A DNA stretch of 64,000 bases from G038396625 sp038396625 (GCA_038396625.1 CP121688.1:2356001-2420000), one strand, 5' to 3'. Shown: positions 17,830 through 31,095, counted from the stretch's first letter. The notes: generated from the sequence alone by a model not told the origin. Numbers and translations: made by a program.

Positions 17830-18297
17830 CTAATAAGACTTTTGTCGCTGTCTCATTTCCTGCTCAATACGACGTTTGGCATCTTTCTTGGCTATATCGT
17901 TTCTTTTATCATATAGCTTTTTCCCTCTAGCAACTGCTAACTCTAGTTTTACCAATCCCCTAGCAGTTATATACAATCTAAGGGGTACCAAGGTTAAACC
18001 TTTTTGTGTTGTATATCCTATCAACTTGCTAATTTCTCTTTTATGCAGCAACAGTTTTCTCGTTCTTATAGGATCTACATTGAAAATATTTCCTTGTTCG
18101 TAGGGACTAATATGCATGTTATGAATATAAATTTCCCCATGATCTACTTGGGCATAGCTCTCTTTTAAGTTCACTCTACCCATTCGAATAGACTTCACTT
18201 CTGTCCCAGTTAATACTACACCCGCTTCATAGGTTTCTTCAATAAAATAATCATGTCTTGCCTTTTTATTATTGGCAACTACTTTCATTTCTCCCAT
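17830..18297 (-). CDS. smpB: SsrA-binding protein SmpB
   Basis: A 155-residue tmRNA partner. It has the family motifs [28 protein letters not shown] near residues 31-38, [12 protein letters not shown], and the basic C-terminal tail [17 protein letters not shown] that enters the ribosomal decoding centre. Length is standard. AGGTG precedes the ATG at 18297; an internal ATG three codons later is also possible. tmRNA follows immediately, so the two may share a transcript or at least stay co-located functionally. Confidence 0.97.
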   Translation of the reverse strand: MGEMKVVANNKKARHDYFIEETYEAGVVLTGTEVKSIRMGRVNLKESYAQVDHGEIYIHNMHISPYEQGNIFNVDPIRTRKLLLHKREISKLIGYTTQKGLTLVPLRLYITARGLVKLELAVARGKKLYDKRNDIAKKDAKRRIEQEMRQRQKSY

Positions 18298-18368
18298 GCA
18301 AACACCTACTTGATCTTTTAATGTAAATTAAGATTCAGAAACTATGATACCATGAAAATGATATTATG

Positions 18369-19067
18369 TCAAGTATTTAATCCTCCGCTTGCTTGCTGCA
18401 ATACCAATTTTTTGATACTGCGCAATTGTCCATATACGACGATTTTATCTCCCTGTTGAAAAACAAACTTACTGCTGGGAAAGTGTACGAGATGCGAACC
18501 CCTATCCACATTCAGCACTTGAATATACTTCTGTTTTAATCCCGAATCCTCTAGGGCAACATTAATTAATCCATTATCTTGCTCCAAAACAAATTCAGCT
18601 ACACCAAATTCATCGTTTAGCTTTAATACTTCTTCTACAGTTCTATATTTTTTATTGCGTTCCATTTGCCTTAATAATTTCTTTTCAATAAAACTCTCCA
18701 TTCTATACCATACCCATTTATTTCTTGAAAGGAAAATAACGAATACTGTAATGCCCCCAATCACTATCAGCCCATATATAAACCGCTCTCCCTTGGTCAT
18801 GATATTTAAAATCCCCATAATCAAACCAATCAAAGTAGCCGTACCTACATAACTAATCAGCATTAGTATTTCAGCAATACGCCTTCTCGTAGGATGCTGC
18901 GCAATCAACTCGGATTCTTTTGTAGTAAACCCTGTCCCCGTTAAAATAGATATTAATTGAAATCTTGCTTTTTCCATATCCAATCCAGTAATTTTTAAAG
19001 CAATGGCTAATATTTCTACAATTAACAATAAAATTAAAATCATCAATACAACATATAATATACCCAA
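18369..19067 (-). CDS. Membrane protein with TrkA-C (RCK_C) domain
   Basis: 232 residues. Three to four hydrophobic segments occupy residues 1-110 (MGILYVVLMILILLLIVEIL; LMLISYVGTATLIGLIMGIL; LIVIGGITVFVIFL), and the last ~75 residues form a TrkA-C-type ligand domain (IQVLNVDRGSHLVHFPSSKF, QQGDKIVVYGQL). The middle stretch ARFQLISILTGTGFTTKESELI is a pattern shared by other membrane-TrkA_C proteins. TrkA-C domains bind ions or small ligands such as cyclic dinucleotides. No Trk/Ktr channel subunit is next to it, so it is not simply a KtrA. Function unknown; a role in ion transport or sensing is inferred. Confidence 0.75.
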   Translation of the reverse strand: MGILYVVLMILILLLIVEILAIALKITGLDMEKARFQLISILTGTGFTTKESELIAQHPTRRRIAEILMLISYVGTATLIGLIMGILNIMTKGERFIYGLIVIGGITVFVIFLSRNKWVWYRMESFIEKKLLRQMERNKKYRTVEEVLKLNDEFGVAEFVLEQDNGLINVALEDSGLKQKYIQVLNVDRGSHLVHFPSSKFVFQQGDKIVVYGQLRSIKKLVLQQASGGLNT

Positions 19068-19128
19068 GCCAAATCGCCCCTTTTACTTGTTCTATATTAT
19101 ATATACGCTGAAAATAAAATTTTAAACC

Positions 19129-19947
19129 CTATAAAACAAATTGCTTTAATGCTTTTGCAACTCCATCTTCATCATTCGTAGCTGTAACATAATCAGCACT
19201 TTGCTTTACAATGTCTTCTGCATTTCCCATGGCTACACCTAACCCCGCATAAGTAATCATGCTTATATCATTTTCATTATCTCCAAAGCATACAATTTCC
19301 TCTTGTTTCACCCCTAAGCTACGTGCCAAATATTCTACAGCACTTGCTTTTGTGACGCCTTTATTCATAATCTCTATATTATTATGCCAAGATTTACTTA
19401 GTTCTATAGAATCCATTTTTATTAATTCTTTTTTTGCATTCTGCAATAAAGTAGGATCATCGCTATTGAGTTGTATCTTATAAATAGGATCATCACTATT
19501 CGCAATCTGTTCGTAGGCATCCTCAATCAATTGAATATCAATTTGATCTTCCTCTTTGAGGGTTTTATTCCACTCCGAATATTTTAATGAACTGCGAGCT
19601 AATTTTTCTGTGTAGAATGTATCTGCTGTATAATAATGAAAGTATACATTGTAGAATCTACATATGTCTATCACCTTCAAACAATCTTCTTTACGTAAAT
19701 AACTTTCATAGATAATCGTATCATCTTTTAAATCTCGAACCAATGCACCATTGCATGCAATCATGGGGGTGACAATGTCTAGATATTTTGCATATACCTT
19801 GGCAGAAGTATAGATCCTGCCTGTTGCAATGGCAACATGAATCCCCTTATCTAAAAGCATTTTTAATGCTTTTTTATTTTCCTCAGAGACAGCACTCTTA
19901 CTATTTAATAAAGTTCCATCCATATCACTTACAATTAACTTGTACAT
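19129..19947 (-). CDS. Cof-type HAD-superfamily phosphatase
   Basis: 272 residues of the Cof/YkrA (HAD subfamily IIB) type. Motif I is DMDGTLLN at residues 8-15 (nucleophile Asp8), motif II is AIATGR near residue 40, motif III the Lys in a MNKGVTKASAVEYL segment, and motif IV CFGDNENDISMI. These enzymes dephosphorylate sugar phosphates, FMN-type compounds or similar; the exact substrate is unknown. It lies between rnr and the TrkA-C gene without a shared motif, so context does not reveal a pathway. Confidence 0.93.
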   Translation of the reverse strand: MYKLIVSDMDGTLLNSKSAVSEENKKALKMLLDKGIHVAIATGRIYTSAKVYAKYLDIVTPMIACNGALVRDLKDDTIIYESYLRKEDCLKVIDICRFYNVYFHYYTADTFYTEKLARSSLKYSEWNKTLKEEDQIDIQLIEDAYEQIANSDDPIYKIQLNSDDPTLLQNAKKELIKMDSIELSKSWHNNIEIMNKGVTKASAVEYLARSLGVKQEEIVCFGDNENDISMITYAGLGVAMGNAEDIVKQSADYVTATNDEDGVAKALKQFVL

Positions 19948-19988
19948 ATTATTCCTTCCCCTTTCTATGATGTAAATGGTTCATCCTT

Positions 19989-20024
19989 TAAAAAAGGAGA
20001 TACTTATAAGTATCTCCTAAAAAC
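19989..20024 (-). terminator. Terminator of rnr
   Basis: AGGAGATACTTATAAGTATCTCCT is self-complementary with short palindromic core and is followed on the minus strand by TTTTTT, just after the rnr stop. Confidence 0.92.
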
Positions 20025-20035
20025 CTATTTTACTA

Positions 20036-22150
20036 CTAAATCAATGCAAAATCAATTTGCTTTTGAGCGATATCCGCTTTAATCACTTTGATTTTGACCT
20101 CATCTCCAATTCTATAGGTTTTTTTTGTTCTCTCCCCTCTAAAGAGATGATTCTCTTCATCATATATATAATAGTCATCTACGAGAGAACTAATTCTTAT
20201 CAAGCCTTCAATGGTGTTTTCCAACTCCACAAAAATACCAAAGGATACAACACTGCTGATAATTCCTTCAAATTCTTCGCCCATATGATGTGTCATATAC
20301 TCTGTCTTTTTCAAATCTTCTGTTTCTCTTTCTGCTTCTACAGCAAGGCGTTCTCTATCTGAGGACTGTTCTGATGCATGCTCTACAATTTTTTTTAGCT
20401 TTTCAATTCTTTTACCCGTAAGCTTTCCCACTAATGTTTCTTTAATAATTCGATGGATTTGCAAATCCGGGTATCTTCGGATCGGTGAAGTAAAGTGACA
20501 GTAATTTTCTGCTGCTAATCCGAAATGTCCTGCATTTTGTGGTGAATATTTAGCCTTTTTTAAAGATCGAAGCATCAATGTATTAATAATTCGTTCCTCT
20601 TTTTTTCCTTCTACCTTCTTTAATAGATCCTGCAAAGCATGGGGATGTATTTCGTTAGACACACCCTTTAGATGATATCCAAAATTATGAATAAACTTAT
20701 TAAAGGTTTCGATTTTTTCTATGTCTGGATCTTCATGGATACGATATACAAAAGGAAGATTGGCCCAATAAAAATGTTCTGCAACGGTTTCATTACATAT
20801 CAGCATAAATTCTTCAATGATTCTATTTGCAATTCGCCGCTCTGCTTTTCTAACTTCAATAGGTACACCTTGTTCATCTAATATAACTTTTGATTCATCA
20901 AAGTCAAAATCGATGCTTCCTCTTGCTTCTCTTCTATGCCTTAATGTTTTTGCTAATTGCTCCATTCTTTTAAATTCATCTATCAAATAATCATATCTTT
21001 GTTTTAAATCTTCATTATCTTTTTCAAGAATATCAGATACATCTGTATAGGTCATTCTTTCACTGGTTTTAATCACACTTTCATAGATTTCATGATTGAC
21101 TACTTTTCCCTTAGCATCAATTTCCATATCTACCGATAAAGTTAAACGATCTGCTTTGGGATTTAAACTACATACACCATTGGACAGTTTTTGGGGTAAC
21201 ATAGGAATTACACGGTCTACTAAATAGACACTTGTTCCTCTCTTTAATGCCTCTTTGTCTAAAGGACTTCTTTCCTGTACATAATGGGTAACATCAGCTA
21301 TATGTACGCCTAAAAGATAATTGCCATTTGGCAATATTTTCAAGGATACAGCATCATCTAAATCCTTTGCGTCCGCACCATCTATCGTCACAATAATTTC
21401 ATCCCTCAAATCCCTTCTCCGATCAATCTCACTTTGAGGAATATGTTCTTCAATGCTTCCTGCTTGTTCTTCTACCTTTTGAGGGAATTTTTCAGGTAGT
21501 TTATATTTTTTAATGATGGATAAAATATCTGTTCCTACATCATCTTTATGTCCCAATACTTCTACTACTTTTCCTTCTGGATTTCTTCTCGGTTCAGGCC
21601 ATTTGGTTATTTTTGCAATAACCTTATGTCCATCTTTTGCTCCATTCCATTCACTTTTGGGTATGTAAACATCCATTCGAATTCTCGTATCATCAGGAAC
21701 GACAAACCCGAAATTTCTACTGCTCTCAAAGATACCTACAACTTCTTCATTAGCTCTTTCTAAAATTCGGATAACTTCTCCTTCCGATCGTCTGCCATCT
21801 CCTGTTTTTTTAGAGATCCTAGCAATCACACGATCACTATGCATTGCGCCATTCATATCGCTGGGAGAAATAAATACATCTCCATATCCTTCTAATTCCG
21901 ATAATACAAAACCAAATCCTTTTCCATGCACTTGTAATTTTCCTACCATTAAATTCATTCTTTCTGGTGCTGCATATCTATGTTTCTTTGTTTTGATGAT
22001 TTCTCCTTTTTTCTCCATGTCATCCAGCACAGCATAAAAATCGCCAATATCTTGAGGTCCTATTTCAAAAACATTGGCTAATTCTATATCTAACATAGGA
22101 CTATAGGCTTTTTCCCTCATAAATTCTAATATATGCTCTTTAATTGCCAA
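20036..22150 (-). CDS. rnr: Ribonuclease R
   Basis: A 704-residue processive 3'-5' exoribonuclease. An N-terminal helix-turn-helix-like region precedes cold-shock domains (KLQVHGKGFGFVLSELEGYG; GIFESSRNFGFVVPDD). The RNB catalytic domain shows TIDGADAKDLDDAVS with the metal-binding aspartates and PLRR-type FTSPIRRYPDLQIHR. A C-terminal S1 domain follows (EGIISSVVSFGIFVELEN). Degrades structured RNA and works with tmRNA-SmpB on stalled mRNAs, and smpB/ssrA lie about 2 kb downstream. It is shorter at the C-terminus than the E. coli enzyme, which is usual for Firmicutes. Confidence 0.97.
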   Translation of the reverse strand: MAIKEHILEFMREKAYSPMLDIELANVFEIGPQDIGDFYAVLDDMEKKGEIIKTKKHRYAAPERMNLMVGKLQVHGKGFGFVLSELEGYGDVFISPSDMNGAMHSDRVIARISKKTGDGRRSEGEVIRILERANEEVVGIFESSRNFGFVVPDDTRIRMDVYIPKSEWNGAKDGHKVIAKITKWPEPRRNPEGKVVEVLGHKDDVGTDILSIIKKYKLPEKFPQKVEEQAGSIEEHIPQSEIDRRRDLRDEIIVTIDGADAKDLDDAVSLKILPNGNYLLGVHIADVTHYVQERSPLDKEALKRGTSVYLVDRVIPMLPQKLSNGVCSLNPKADRLTLSVDMEIDAKGKVVNHEIYESVIKTSERMTYTDVSDILEKDNEDLKQRYDYLIDEFKRMEQLAKTLRHRREARGSIDFDFDESKVILDEQGVPIEVRKAERRIANRIIEEFMLICNETVAEHFYWANLPFVYRIHEDPDIEKIETFNKFIHNFGYHLKGVSNEIHPHALQDLLKKVEGKKEERIINTLMLRSLKKAKYSPQNAGHFGLAAENYCHFTSPIRRYPDLQIHRIIKETLVGKLTGKRIEKLKKIVEHASEQSSDRERLAVEAERETEDLKKTEYMTHHMGEEFEGIISSVVSFGIFVELENTIEGLIRISSLVDDYYIYDEENHLFRGERTKKTYRIGDEVKIKVIKADIAQKQIDFALI

Positions 22151-22256
22151 CTTAATTCCTCCAATCTTCTTTAACCGTCCATCAATTTTTCATTGATATA
22201 TCCTTATTTTACCCGTATTTTATATTTTTAAAACAAGGTTATCTTATCTAACCCTT

Positions 22257-22565
22257 TTATGGTCGAATATATATCCAATAGATAAAAAAGAAAACACTTG
22301 CAATATTGCATAGATATAGTATAGGTATGCCTATATAAAAACTTTTGTGCTGTGTCTTATGTCGAAACATGGTCATGCCCATTATCACTCCTGCCGCACC
22401 ACCCAAGAATGCAGTAACAAAAAAAGTACGCTCTCGAATTCTCCACTTTTCTTTTTTTGCTTTATATTTATCTATTGCAGTTATAGAAATCCCATACAAG
22501 TTTATAATTACTATATATAACAAGAGATAGAATTCCTTTATTTTAAATATATTGTCTCTAATCAT
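22257..22565 (-). CDS. DUF1294 family small membrane protein
   Basis: 102 residues with about three hydrophobic helices and the family signature AIDKYKAKKEKWRIRERTFF followed by AAFLGGAAGVIMGM-like FLGGAAGVIMG and MFRHKTQHKSFYIGIPIL. Function unknown; in other bacteria this domain is sometimes fused to a cold-shock domain. It sits just upstream of rnr but with a gap of about 100 bases. AT-rich upstream DNA provides no clear binding site. Confidence 0.85.
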   Translation of the reverse strand: MIRDNIFKIKEFYLLLYIVIINLYGISITAIDKYKAKKEKWRIRERTFFVTAFLGGAAGVIMGMTMFRHKTQHKSFYIGIPILYLCNIASVFFFIYWIYIRP

Positions 22566-22590
22566 CTCTAATCTCCAATCTTTTTAGAAT

Positions 22591-22624
22591 AAAATGCCAT
22601 CTGTAATTATAACACAGATGGCAT
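22591..22624 (-). terminator. Terminator of UPF0180 gene
   Basis: GCCATCTGT and ACAGATGGC form a stem followed by ATTTTATT on the minus strand. Confidence 0.85.
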
Positions 22625-22629
22625 TTTAT

Positions 22630-22881
22630 TTAAATCTCTTTAATTTTTCTAACGATTTGATCAATATTATTTTTTGCTGCATTAACCTGCAAAGTGCTTT
22701 CTTGACCAATTGTACTCTGATAGTTAGTCATATTTAATATATCGTTTGCATCATTATAGTAGATCACTGCATCTAGTTGCTTTTCTTTATCAAGCATATC
22801 TCTAACTTCAAAACCTTGTCTCACTAATTCTTCTGCAATCTCATTCAATTCTCGTTGAACACCAACTACTTTTGTTTTCAA
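22630..22881 (-). CDS. YkuS-like UPF0180 family protein
   Basis: 83 residues: MKTKVVGVQRELNEIAEELV, then YNDANDILNM and a helical end. It resembles the small YkuS/UPF0180 proteins of Firmicutes (uncharacterised). The N-terminal half suggests an alpha/beta fold, EELVRQGFEVRDM followed by a DAVIYYNDAND strand-loop. It has its own terminator and stands alone. The family call comes from memory of length and pattern. Confidence 0.65.
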   Translation of the reverse strand: MKTKVVGVQRELNEIAEELVRQGFEVRDMLDKEKQLDAVIYYNDANDILNMTNYQSTIGQESTLQVNAAKNNIDQIVRKIKEI

Positions 22882-22963
22882 AAAATCACCTCCAGATTCT
22901 AATTCTATTTTTCTTCTGAAGGCACTTTTTTATACGATCAATATGTGAATAAAGCAATAGGAA

Positions 22964-22999
22964 AAGACCCTATCTTATATATTGCTAAGATAGGATCTC
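22964..22999 (-). terminator. Terminator of membrane pyrophosphatase gene
   Basis: GATCCTATCTTAG and AGATAGGGTC pair, followed by TTTTCC on the minus strand, right after the stop at 23011. Confidence 0.75.
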
Positions 23000-23010
23000 T
23001 ATTTATCAAG

Positions 23011-24993
23011 CTAGAATAATCCACCAAATTTTAAGAACAATGGTGCAAAAACAAGTGCAACGATTGTCATTAACTTAATTAAGATATTGATTGATGGACC
23101 AGATGTATCTTTGAATGGGTCACCAACAGTATCTCCAACTACTGCAGCTTTATGGGCTTCGCTACCTTTACCACCATGATGTCCTTCTTCAACATATTTC
23201 TTAGCGTTATCCCAAGCACCACCAGCATTTGCCATCATGATTGCAACAAGTACTCCAGAAACAAGAGCACCAGCAAGCAATCCACCTAATGCTTCAGGTC
23301 CAAGAATTAGCCCCGTTGCAAGTGGTGCAGCAACTGCCATTACACCAGGTATAAGCATCTCTTTTAATGCTGCCCCTGTACTGATATCTACGCATCTTGC
23401 ATAGTCAGGTTTCGCAGTACCTTCCATGACACCAGGAATTTCTTTAAATTGTCTTCTTACCTCTTCAATCATTTGGAATGCAGCTTTACCCACTGACTCC
23501 ATAGTCATTGCTGAGAATAAGAATGGTAACATACCACCAATTAATAAACCTACAACAACTAGCGGATTTAAAATATCTATCTTGTCTAAATTTACTACTT
23601 GAGAATAAGAAGCAAATAGTGCTAAAGCTGTTAATGCTGCAGAACCAATCGCAAACCCTTTTCCAATGGCTGCTGTGGTATTTCCTACCGCATCAAGTTT
23701 ATCTGTAATAGCTCGTACACCCTTTGGCAATTCTGACATTTCCGCAATACCACCAGCATTATCTGCAATCGGTCCGTAAGCATCTACTGCTACGGTAATA
23801 CCTGTAGTGGATAGCATTCCAACTGCAGCCAAAGCAATTCCATATAATCCAAAGAATTTAAATGCAACCAAGATGCCTACAGAAATCAGTAGTAAAGGCC
23901 AAGCTGTTGAATACATTCCCACTGCTAAACCACTAATGATTGTTGTAGCAGGACCTGTCTCTGATTGTTGTGCAATCTTTTTAACAGAAGCATAGTCTCC
24001 TGAAGTATAAACTTCTGTAATCTTTCCTATCGCCATTCCTACAACCAAACCAGATACGATTGCCCAGAATGCATTTAAATTATCAAATAACATTCTACTT
24101 AAAAAAAACGCGCCTACAATAACAATAGCTCCCGCAGCATAAGTACCTCTATGCAATGCTACTGCAGGGTTCGTATTTTCATCACCTCTAACAAACAATG
24201 TACCAATAATAGATGCAATGATTCCTAATGCAGCTAATGCAAATGGGAACATAGCACCTTCTGTCCCTACAGCGATGAGTCCCAATGTAATCGCAGAAAT
24301 AATAGAACCTACATAAGATTCAAAAAGATCGGCACCCATACCTGCAACGTCACCAACATTGTCTCCAACATTATCTGCAATAACAGCTGGATTTCTTGGG
24401 TCATCTTCAGGAATTCCTGCTTCTACCTTACCTACAAGGTCAGCACCTACATCAGCAGCCTTGGTATAAATACCGCCACCTACACGACCAAATAAAGCGA
24501 TAGAAGATGCACCTAAACCAAATCCTGTAATAATCTCAGGGTCACCAAAAATAAAATATAATACACCCACACCTAAAAGTCCTAAACCTACAACAGACAT
24601 TCCCATAACAGCGCCACCACTGAAGGCTACACTTAAAGCTTGGTTCATGCCGCTTTCTCTTGCTGCATTGGCTGTTCTAACATTTGCTTTTGTTGCTACC
24701 TGCATACCAAAGAAACCAGCTAAAGCAGAGAAAAATGCTCCTATTAAGAAACATACTGCCGTACTCCAACCAACACCAAAACCTAGTATAACAAATAGTA
24801 TTGCAGCAAAAATAACAAGTGATTTATATTCTCTCGTTAGGAAAGCCATCGCTCCCTCATGAATATATGTAGAGATCTCTTTCATTTTATCTGTCCCTAC
24901 ATTTACTTTATTGATTTTTGCAGATAATGTGTAAGCAAAAATCAATGCAATTACACCTATAATAGGTGCAAGTACTACAAAATTCATTTTCAT
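23011..24993 (-). CDS. hppA: Membrane-bound ion-pumping pyrophosphatase
   Basis: About 660 residues and ~16 membrane helices. The enzyme hydrolyses cytoplasmic pyrophosphate and pumps H+ or Na+ outward. Substrate-site motifs are visible: [41 protein letters not shown], and [15 protein letters not shown] near the C-terminus. The segment [10 protein letters not shown] carries Ala where K+-independent enzymes carry Lys, so it should be the K+-dependent type. Start at 24993 (GGAGGAGG upstream) is close to an in-frame ATG at 24987; the ORF extension to 25020 overlaps the ribosome site. Recovers energy from biosynthetic pyrophosphate, useful in low-yield fermentation. Na+ versus H+ cannot be decided here. 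Confidence 0.95.
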   Translation of the reverse strand: MKMNFVVLAPIIGVIALIFAYTLSAKINKVNVGTDKMKEISTYIHEGAMAFLTREYKSLVIFAAILFVILGFGVGWSTAVCFLIGAFFSALAGFFGMQVATKANVRTANAARESGMNQALSVAFSGGAVMGMSVVGLGLLGVGVLYFIFGDPEIITGFGLGASSIALFGRVGGGIYTKAADVGADLVGKVEAGIPEDDPRNPAVIADNVGDNVGDVAGMGADLFESYVGSIISAITLGLIAVGTEGAMFPFALAALGIIASIIGTLFVRGDENTNPAVALHRGTYAAGAIVIVGAFFLSRMLFDNLNAFWAIVSGLVVGMAIGKITEVYTSGDYASVKKIAQQSETGPATTIISGLAVGMYSTAWPLLLISVGILVAFKFFGLYGIALAAVGMLSTTGITVAVDAYGPIADNAGGIAEMSELPKGVRAITDKLDAVGNTTAAIGKGFAIGSAALTALALFASYSQVVNLDKIDILNPLVVVGLLIGGMLPFLFSAMTMESVGKAAFQMIEEVRRQFKEIPGVMEGTAKPDYARCVDISTGAALKEMLIPGVMAVAAPLATGLILGPEALGGLLAGALVSGVLVAIMMANAGGAWDNAKKYVEEGHHGGKGSEAHKAAVVGDTVGDPFKDTSGPSINILIKLMTIVALVFAPLFLKFGGLF

Positions 24994-25048
24994 ATACCTC
25001 CTCCATAATCTAAATTGCATACAACTGTTTCAAAGCTTTTTAAGAAAT

Positions 25049-25282
25049 TTATTTTTGGAGATAAACTAAAATGATAGAAGCTAATATAAAAGCAACGGCT
25101 CCTGCTGTCGTCACCTTACTTAATAATACCTCATAACTTCTTCCTTTTTGTTTCCCCATAAGCTGCTCAGCACCTCCAGCAATTGTACCTGAAAGCCCAG
25201 CGCTTTTACCAGATTGTAAAAGTATACTACCTATTAGTACAAGACTTGCAATAACTTGTATGATCATAAATAGTATTTTCAT
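25049..25282 (-). CDS. secG: Preprotein translocase subunit SecG
   Basis: 77 residues with two membrane helices (MIIQVIASLVLIGSILLQSG and VTTAGAVAFILASIILVYL) joined by a Gly-rich loop, GLSGTIAGGAEQLMGKQKGR, as in SecG. It assists SecYE protein export. It is followed 55 bases later by the pyrophosphatase gene, and precedes rnr and smpB as in many Firmicutes (secG-rnr-smpB). Confidence 0.93.
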   Translation of the reverse strand: MKILFMIIQVIASLVLIGSILLQSGKSAGLSGTIAGGAEQLMGKQKGRSYEVLLSKVTTAGAVAFILASIILVYLQK

Positions 25283-25314
25283 ATTCCCACCTCCTCCGTC
25301 TCATTAACATACCT

Positions 25315-25343
25315 ATTTTAACATAGCTGTTTTTTAAAATCAA
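25315..25343 (-). promoter_or_regulatory. Promoter upstream of secG
   Basis: TTGATT and TAAAAT are separated by 17 bases on the minus strand, 30-60 bases before the secG start. Confidence 0.6.
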
Positions 25344-25438
25344 CAAATATTGTCATTCCCTTATATTTTTACATTTCAATGTATACGCTAACATTATTTG
25401 CATCAAATTTAATAGTGATGTTTTTTATTAGCAGTATA

Positions 25439-25465
25439 AAAGGGTAGAAATTTCCACCCTTTTTA
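25439..25465 (-). terminator. Terminator of enolase gene
   Basis: AAAAGGGTGG and CTACCCTTTT pair around AAATTT, followed by TTTTAT on the minus strand, ending the glycolytic operon. Confidence 0.85.
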
Positions 25466-25498
25466 TTATTGCTAAATTTTTCTAAATTTATACCTTTT

Positions 25499-27557
<2,059 letters not shown>

Positions 27558-27573
27558 AGGTATACCTCCTACT

Positions 27574-28764
27574 TTATTTATCATTAATGGCTGCAATACC
27601 TGGCAGCGTAATTCCTTCTAAAAATTCTAAAGATGCGCCTCCGCCTGTGGAAATATGCGTCATTCTTGACGCAAAACCTAATTGTTCTACAGCTGCAGCG
27701 CTGTCTCCACCACCGATAATGGTCGTTCCTTCACTTTCTGCTACTGCTTTTGCAACTTCCTCTGTTCCCACTGCAAAAGCTGGCATTTCGAATACGCCCA
27801 TAGGGCCATTCCATACTACAGTCTGAGCCTTTTGGATTTCTTCACGGAAAATTTCAATGGTATGCTTTCCTATATCTAATCCCATCATATCAGCAGGTAT
27901 ATTAGTTACTTCTACCGTTTTATGAACAGCATCCGCCTTAAATTCTTTTGCCACAACCACATCTACTGGCAGAAGAAGTTTTACGCCTTTTTCCTCCGCT
28001 TTTAATAACAGTTCTTTTGCTAAGTCCACTTTATCTTCTTCCAGTAAAGACTTGCCCACTTCATATCCCTTTGCTTTTAAAAAGGTAAAGGACATGCCTC
28101 CACCAATAATAAGAGCATCTACTTTTTCTAAAAGGTTTTTAATAACCCCAATCTTATCTGAAACCTTCGCTCCTCCTAAAATGGCCACAAAGGGTCTTTC
28201 TGGACTATGTAACGCTTGACCCATAATATCAATTTCTTTTTGAATCAAATATCCTGATACACATGGTAAATAATCAGCAATACCTGCTGTTGATGCATGG
28301 GCTCTATGTGCTGTACCAAACGCATCATTCACAAATATCTCTCCTAAGCTTGCCAATTCCTTAGAAAATTGAGGGTCATTTTTCTCTTCTTCTTTTCTAA
28401 ATCGTACATTTTCAAGTAGTACAACCTCTCCATTTTTCATTTCCTCAATGGCTTGTTTTGCACTGGCACCTACTACTTCTTCATCTTCAGCAAAGATTAC
28501 TTCTTGATGTAGCAGCTGGGCAAGTCTTTCGGCAACAGGTTCTAAGCTATATTTCTTATTAGGCTCACCCTTAGGTCTGCCTAAGTGAGACATAAGAATA
28601 ACTTTGGCTTCTTGATTTACAAGATACTTAATGGTCGGCAAGGCACCTTTGATACGGATATCATCTGTAATATTCTTATTTTCATCCATCGGCACATTAA
28701 AATCACATCTTACCAATACCCTTTTGCCTTTTACCTTCACATCTTCAATGTTTTTTTTATTCAA
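27574..28764 (-). CDS. pgk: Phosphoglycerate kinase
   Basis: 396 residues; makes ATP from 1,3-bisphosphoglycerate. Motifs: [40 protein letters not shown], and the nucleotide loop [13 protein letters not shown] near residues 350-362. The start codon is TTG (28764), with GAGGTG eight bases upstream. It is separated from gap by 150 bases that contain a hairpin, so gap may be transcribed more than pgk. Confidence 0.98.
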   Translation of the reverse strand: MNKKNIEDVKVKGKRVLVRCDFNVPMDENKNITDDIRIKGALPTIKYLVNQEAKVILMSHLGRPKGEPNKKYSLEPVAERLAQLLHQEVIFAEDEEVVGASAKQAIEEMKNGEVVLLENVRFRKEEEKNDPQFSKELASLGEIFVNDAFGTAHRAHASTAGIADYLPCVSGYLIQKEIDIMGQALHSPERPFVAILGGAKVSDKIGVIKNLLEKVDALIIGGGMSFTFLKAKGYEVGKSLLEEDKVDLAKELLLKAEEKGVKLLLPVDVVVAKEFKADAVHKTVEVTNIPADMMGLDIGKHTIEIFREEIQKAQTVVWNGPMGVFEMPAFAVGTEEVAKAVAESEGTTIIGGGDSAAAVEQLGFASRMTHISTGGGASLEFLEGITLPGIAAINDK

Positions 28765-28864
28765 TCGTTCTTCACCTCAGCTCTTGATAATTTTGTATAG
28801 CCTATTAATATATGTAACATACTATTCGCTTCTAGTCAATTATTTATGTTGTATAAATTATACA

Positions 28865-28904
28865 TATAGGGTTCAATCCTATCATCTCTAAGCTTGAACC
28901 CTAT
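28865..28904 (-). other. Hairpin between gap and pgk
   Basis: ATAGGGTTCAA and TGAACCCTAT form a stem with an ~18-base loop 10 bases after the gap stop. There is no strong T-run, so it is likely a partial terminator or processing element lowering downstream expression. Confidence 0.6.
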
Positions 28905-28913
28905 TGTTATTCA

Positions 28914-29942
<1,029 letters not shown>

Positions 29943-29954
29943 TTACTCATACGA

Positions 29955-30998
29955 TTATTTTGTCAATTTTTTTGCTAAAGATTCATCAATGACCAAAACA
30001 AGGTTTTTATTTAATTCACTGATGGCCATAATTGCCTCTGCCTTTTCAGCTCCTGCCGCCGCTGCAATTACATGCTTTAATTTTTTATAATGTTCTAAAC
30101 TAACACCTACTGTATCCACTTCCTGAACAATTCTTCCACTTTTATCAAAATAATATCCAAAAGCTTCTGCCACTGCGTACTGCTTTAATAGTTCCTCTAT
30201 CTTTCCTTTGTCCAAACCACGTCTTGCTGCCAATTTATCGGCTCGTCCTATTCCAAATACCAAAATTTCTATGTTTTCAATACAATCTACTGCTTCCTTT
30301 ACGTTAGGGTCCTGTAGCAAACTTTTTAAGATATCCTTTGATATATTATCAGGCATGTGTAAAAGTTTATAGGTTCCTTTAAGTTTATGCGCCAGTTTTG
30401 CTGCAATTGTATTCGCTTGTTTTTCTACCTCCCGTCCTAGTCCACCTCGTCCTGGAACTACAGTAACATTGGATATTTTCAGTTGCTCATCCGTCATTTC
30501 TTCTGCTACCATGGCCATAGTATGACCTCCTGTAATACCAACGACAGCGTTTTGCTTTAGGATAGATTTTAAATAAATGGAGGTTACACGTCCTACTTCT
30601 CTGATCACAAGTTCAGGATCTCGTTCAAATTCTGGAATTACGAATACTTCTTTGATTTGCAACTTGTCTTTTACTTGCTCTTCAATATCTTTTAACCCTT
30701 TAAACCAATGTATAAACATTCTAGTCTTTTCTAAGGTATTTTCTCCAAGTCCTGTAGTATTCATTCCTTCAGCCTTGATCTCGATCAAGTTCTGTTCTTT
30801 TAAAATACCGACCTCTCCTCGAATCACTCTTTCTCCCATTCCCATAAAATTTGCTAAATTTCTTCTGCCAATTGGTTGATAATAATGAATCAGCCTAAGA
30901 AGATTATATCTTTGTACAAAAGTTTCCGTGATTTCTGGGACCATTTTTTTTTGTATGTTAATAATCATTTCTATATCGCAGTTTTGCTTTATATCCAT
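29955..30998 (-). CDS. cggR: Central glycolytic genes regulator, SorC family
   Basis: 347 residues. An N-terminal helix-turn-helix (RNLANFMGMGERVIRGEVGILKEQNLIEI) is fused to a sugar-phosphate-binding SorC domain (AVVGITGGHTMAMVAEE, GRGGLGREVEKQANTIA, GIGRADKLAARRGL). B. subtilis CggR represses the gap operon and releases it on fructose-1,6-bisphosphate. Here it precedes gap, pgk, tpi and eno, and its own promoter region carries a CggR-type operator, so autorepression is expected. Confidence 0.95.
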   Translation of the reverse strand: MDIKQNCDIEMIINIQKKMVPEITETFVQRYNLLRLIHYYQPIGRRNLANFMGMGERVIRGEVGILKEQNLIEIKAEGMNTTGLGENTLEKTRMFIHWFKGLKDIEEQVKDKLQIKEVFVIPEFERDPELVIREVGRVTSIYLKSILKQNAVVGITGGHTMAMVAEEMTDEQLKISNVTVVPGRGGLGREVEKQANTIAAKLAHKLKGTYKLLHMPDNISKDILKSLLQDPNVKEAVDCIENIEILVFGIGRADKLAARRGLDKGKIEELLKQYAVAEAFGYYFDKSGRIVQEVDTVGVSLEHYKKLKHVIAAAAGAEKAEAIMAISELNKNLVLVIDESLAKKLTK

Positions 30999-31044
30999 TC
31001 TAATCTCTGTCCCTCCTCCTTTTTTAAAATCTATGTGATTTTAT

Positions 31045-31095
31045 CGGGACGTTTTGTGTCCATTTAATTATTTTTCGTCCCGGATAGGTCAAAAA
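31045..31095 (-). promoter_or_regulatory. cggR operon promoter and CggR operator
   Basis: The plus strand carries CGGGACGTTTTGTGTC at 31045-31060, an exact fit to the CGGGACN6TGTC half-operator known for B. subtilis CggR. An inverted CGGGAC lies at 31082-31077. On the minus strand TTGACC and TAATTA (about 16-base spacing) may be the -35/-10 boxes, with the inverted CGGGAC between them. Confidence 0.65.

Noticed and set aside
17442..17930. Plus-strand open frame across the tmRNA gene
   Set aside because: Overlaps tmRNA and smpB on the opposite strand; it is the complement of structured RNA.
28765..28913. Riboswitch or small gene between gap and pgk
   Set aside because: Only a simple hairpin and AT-rich DNA are seen.
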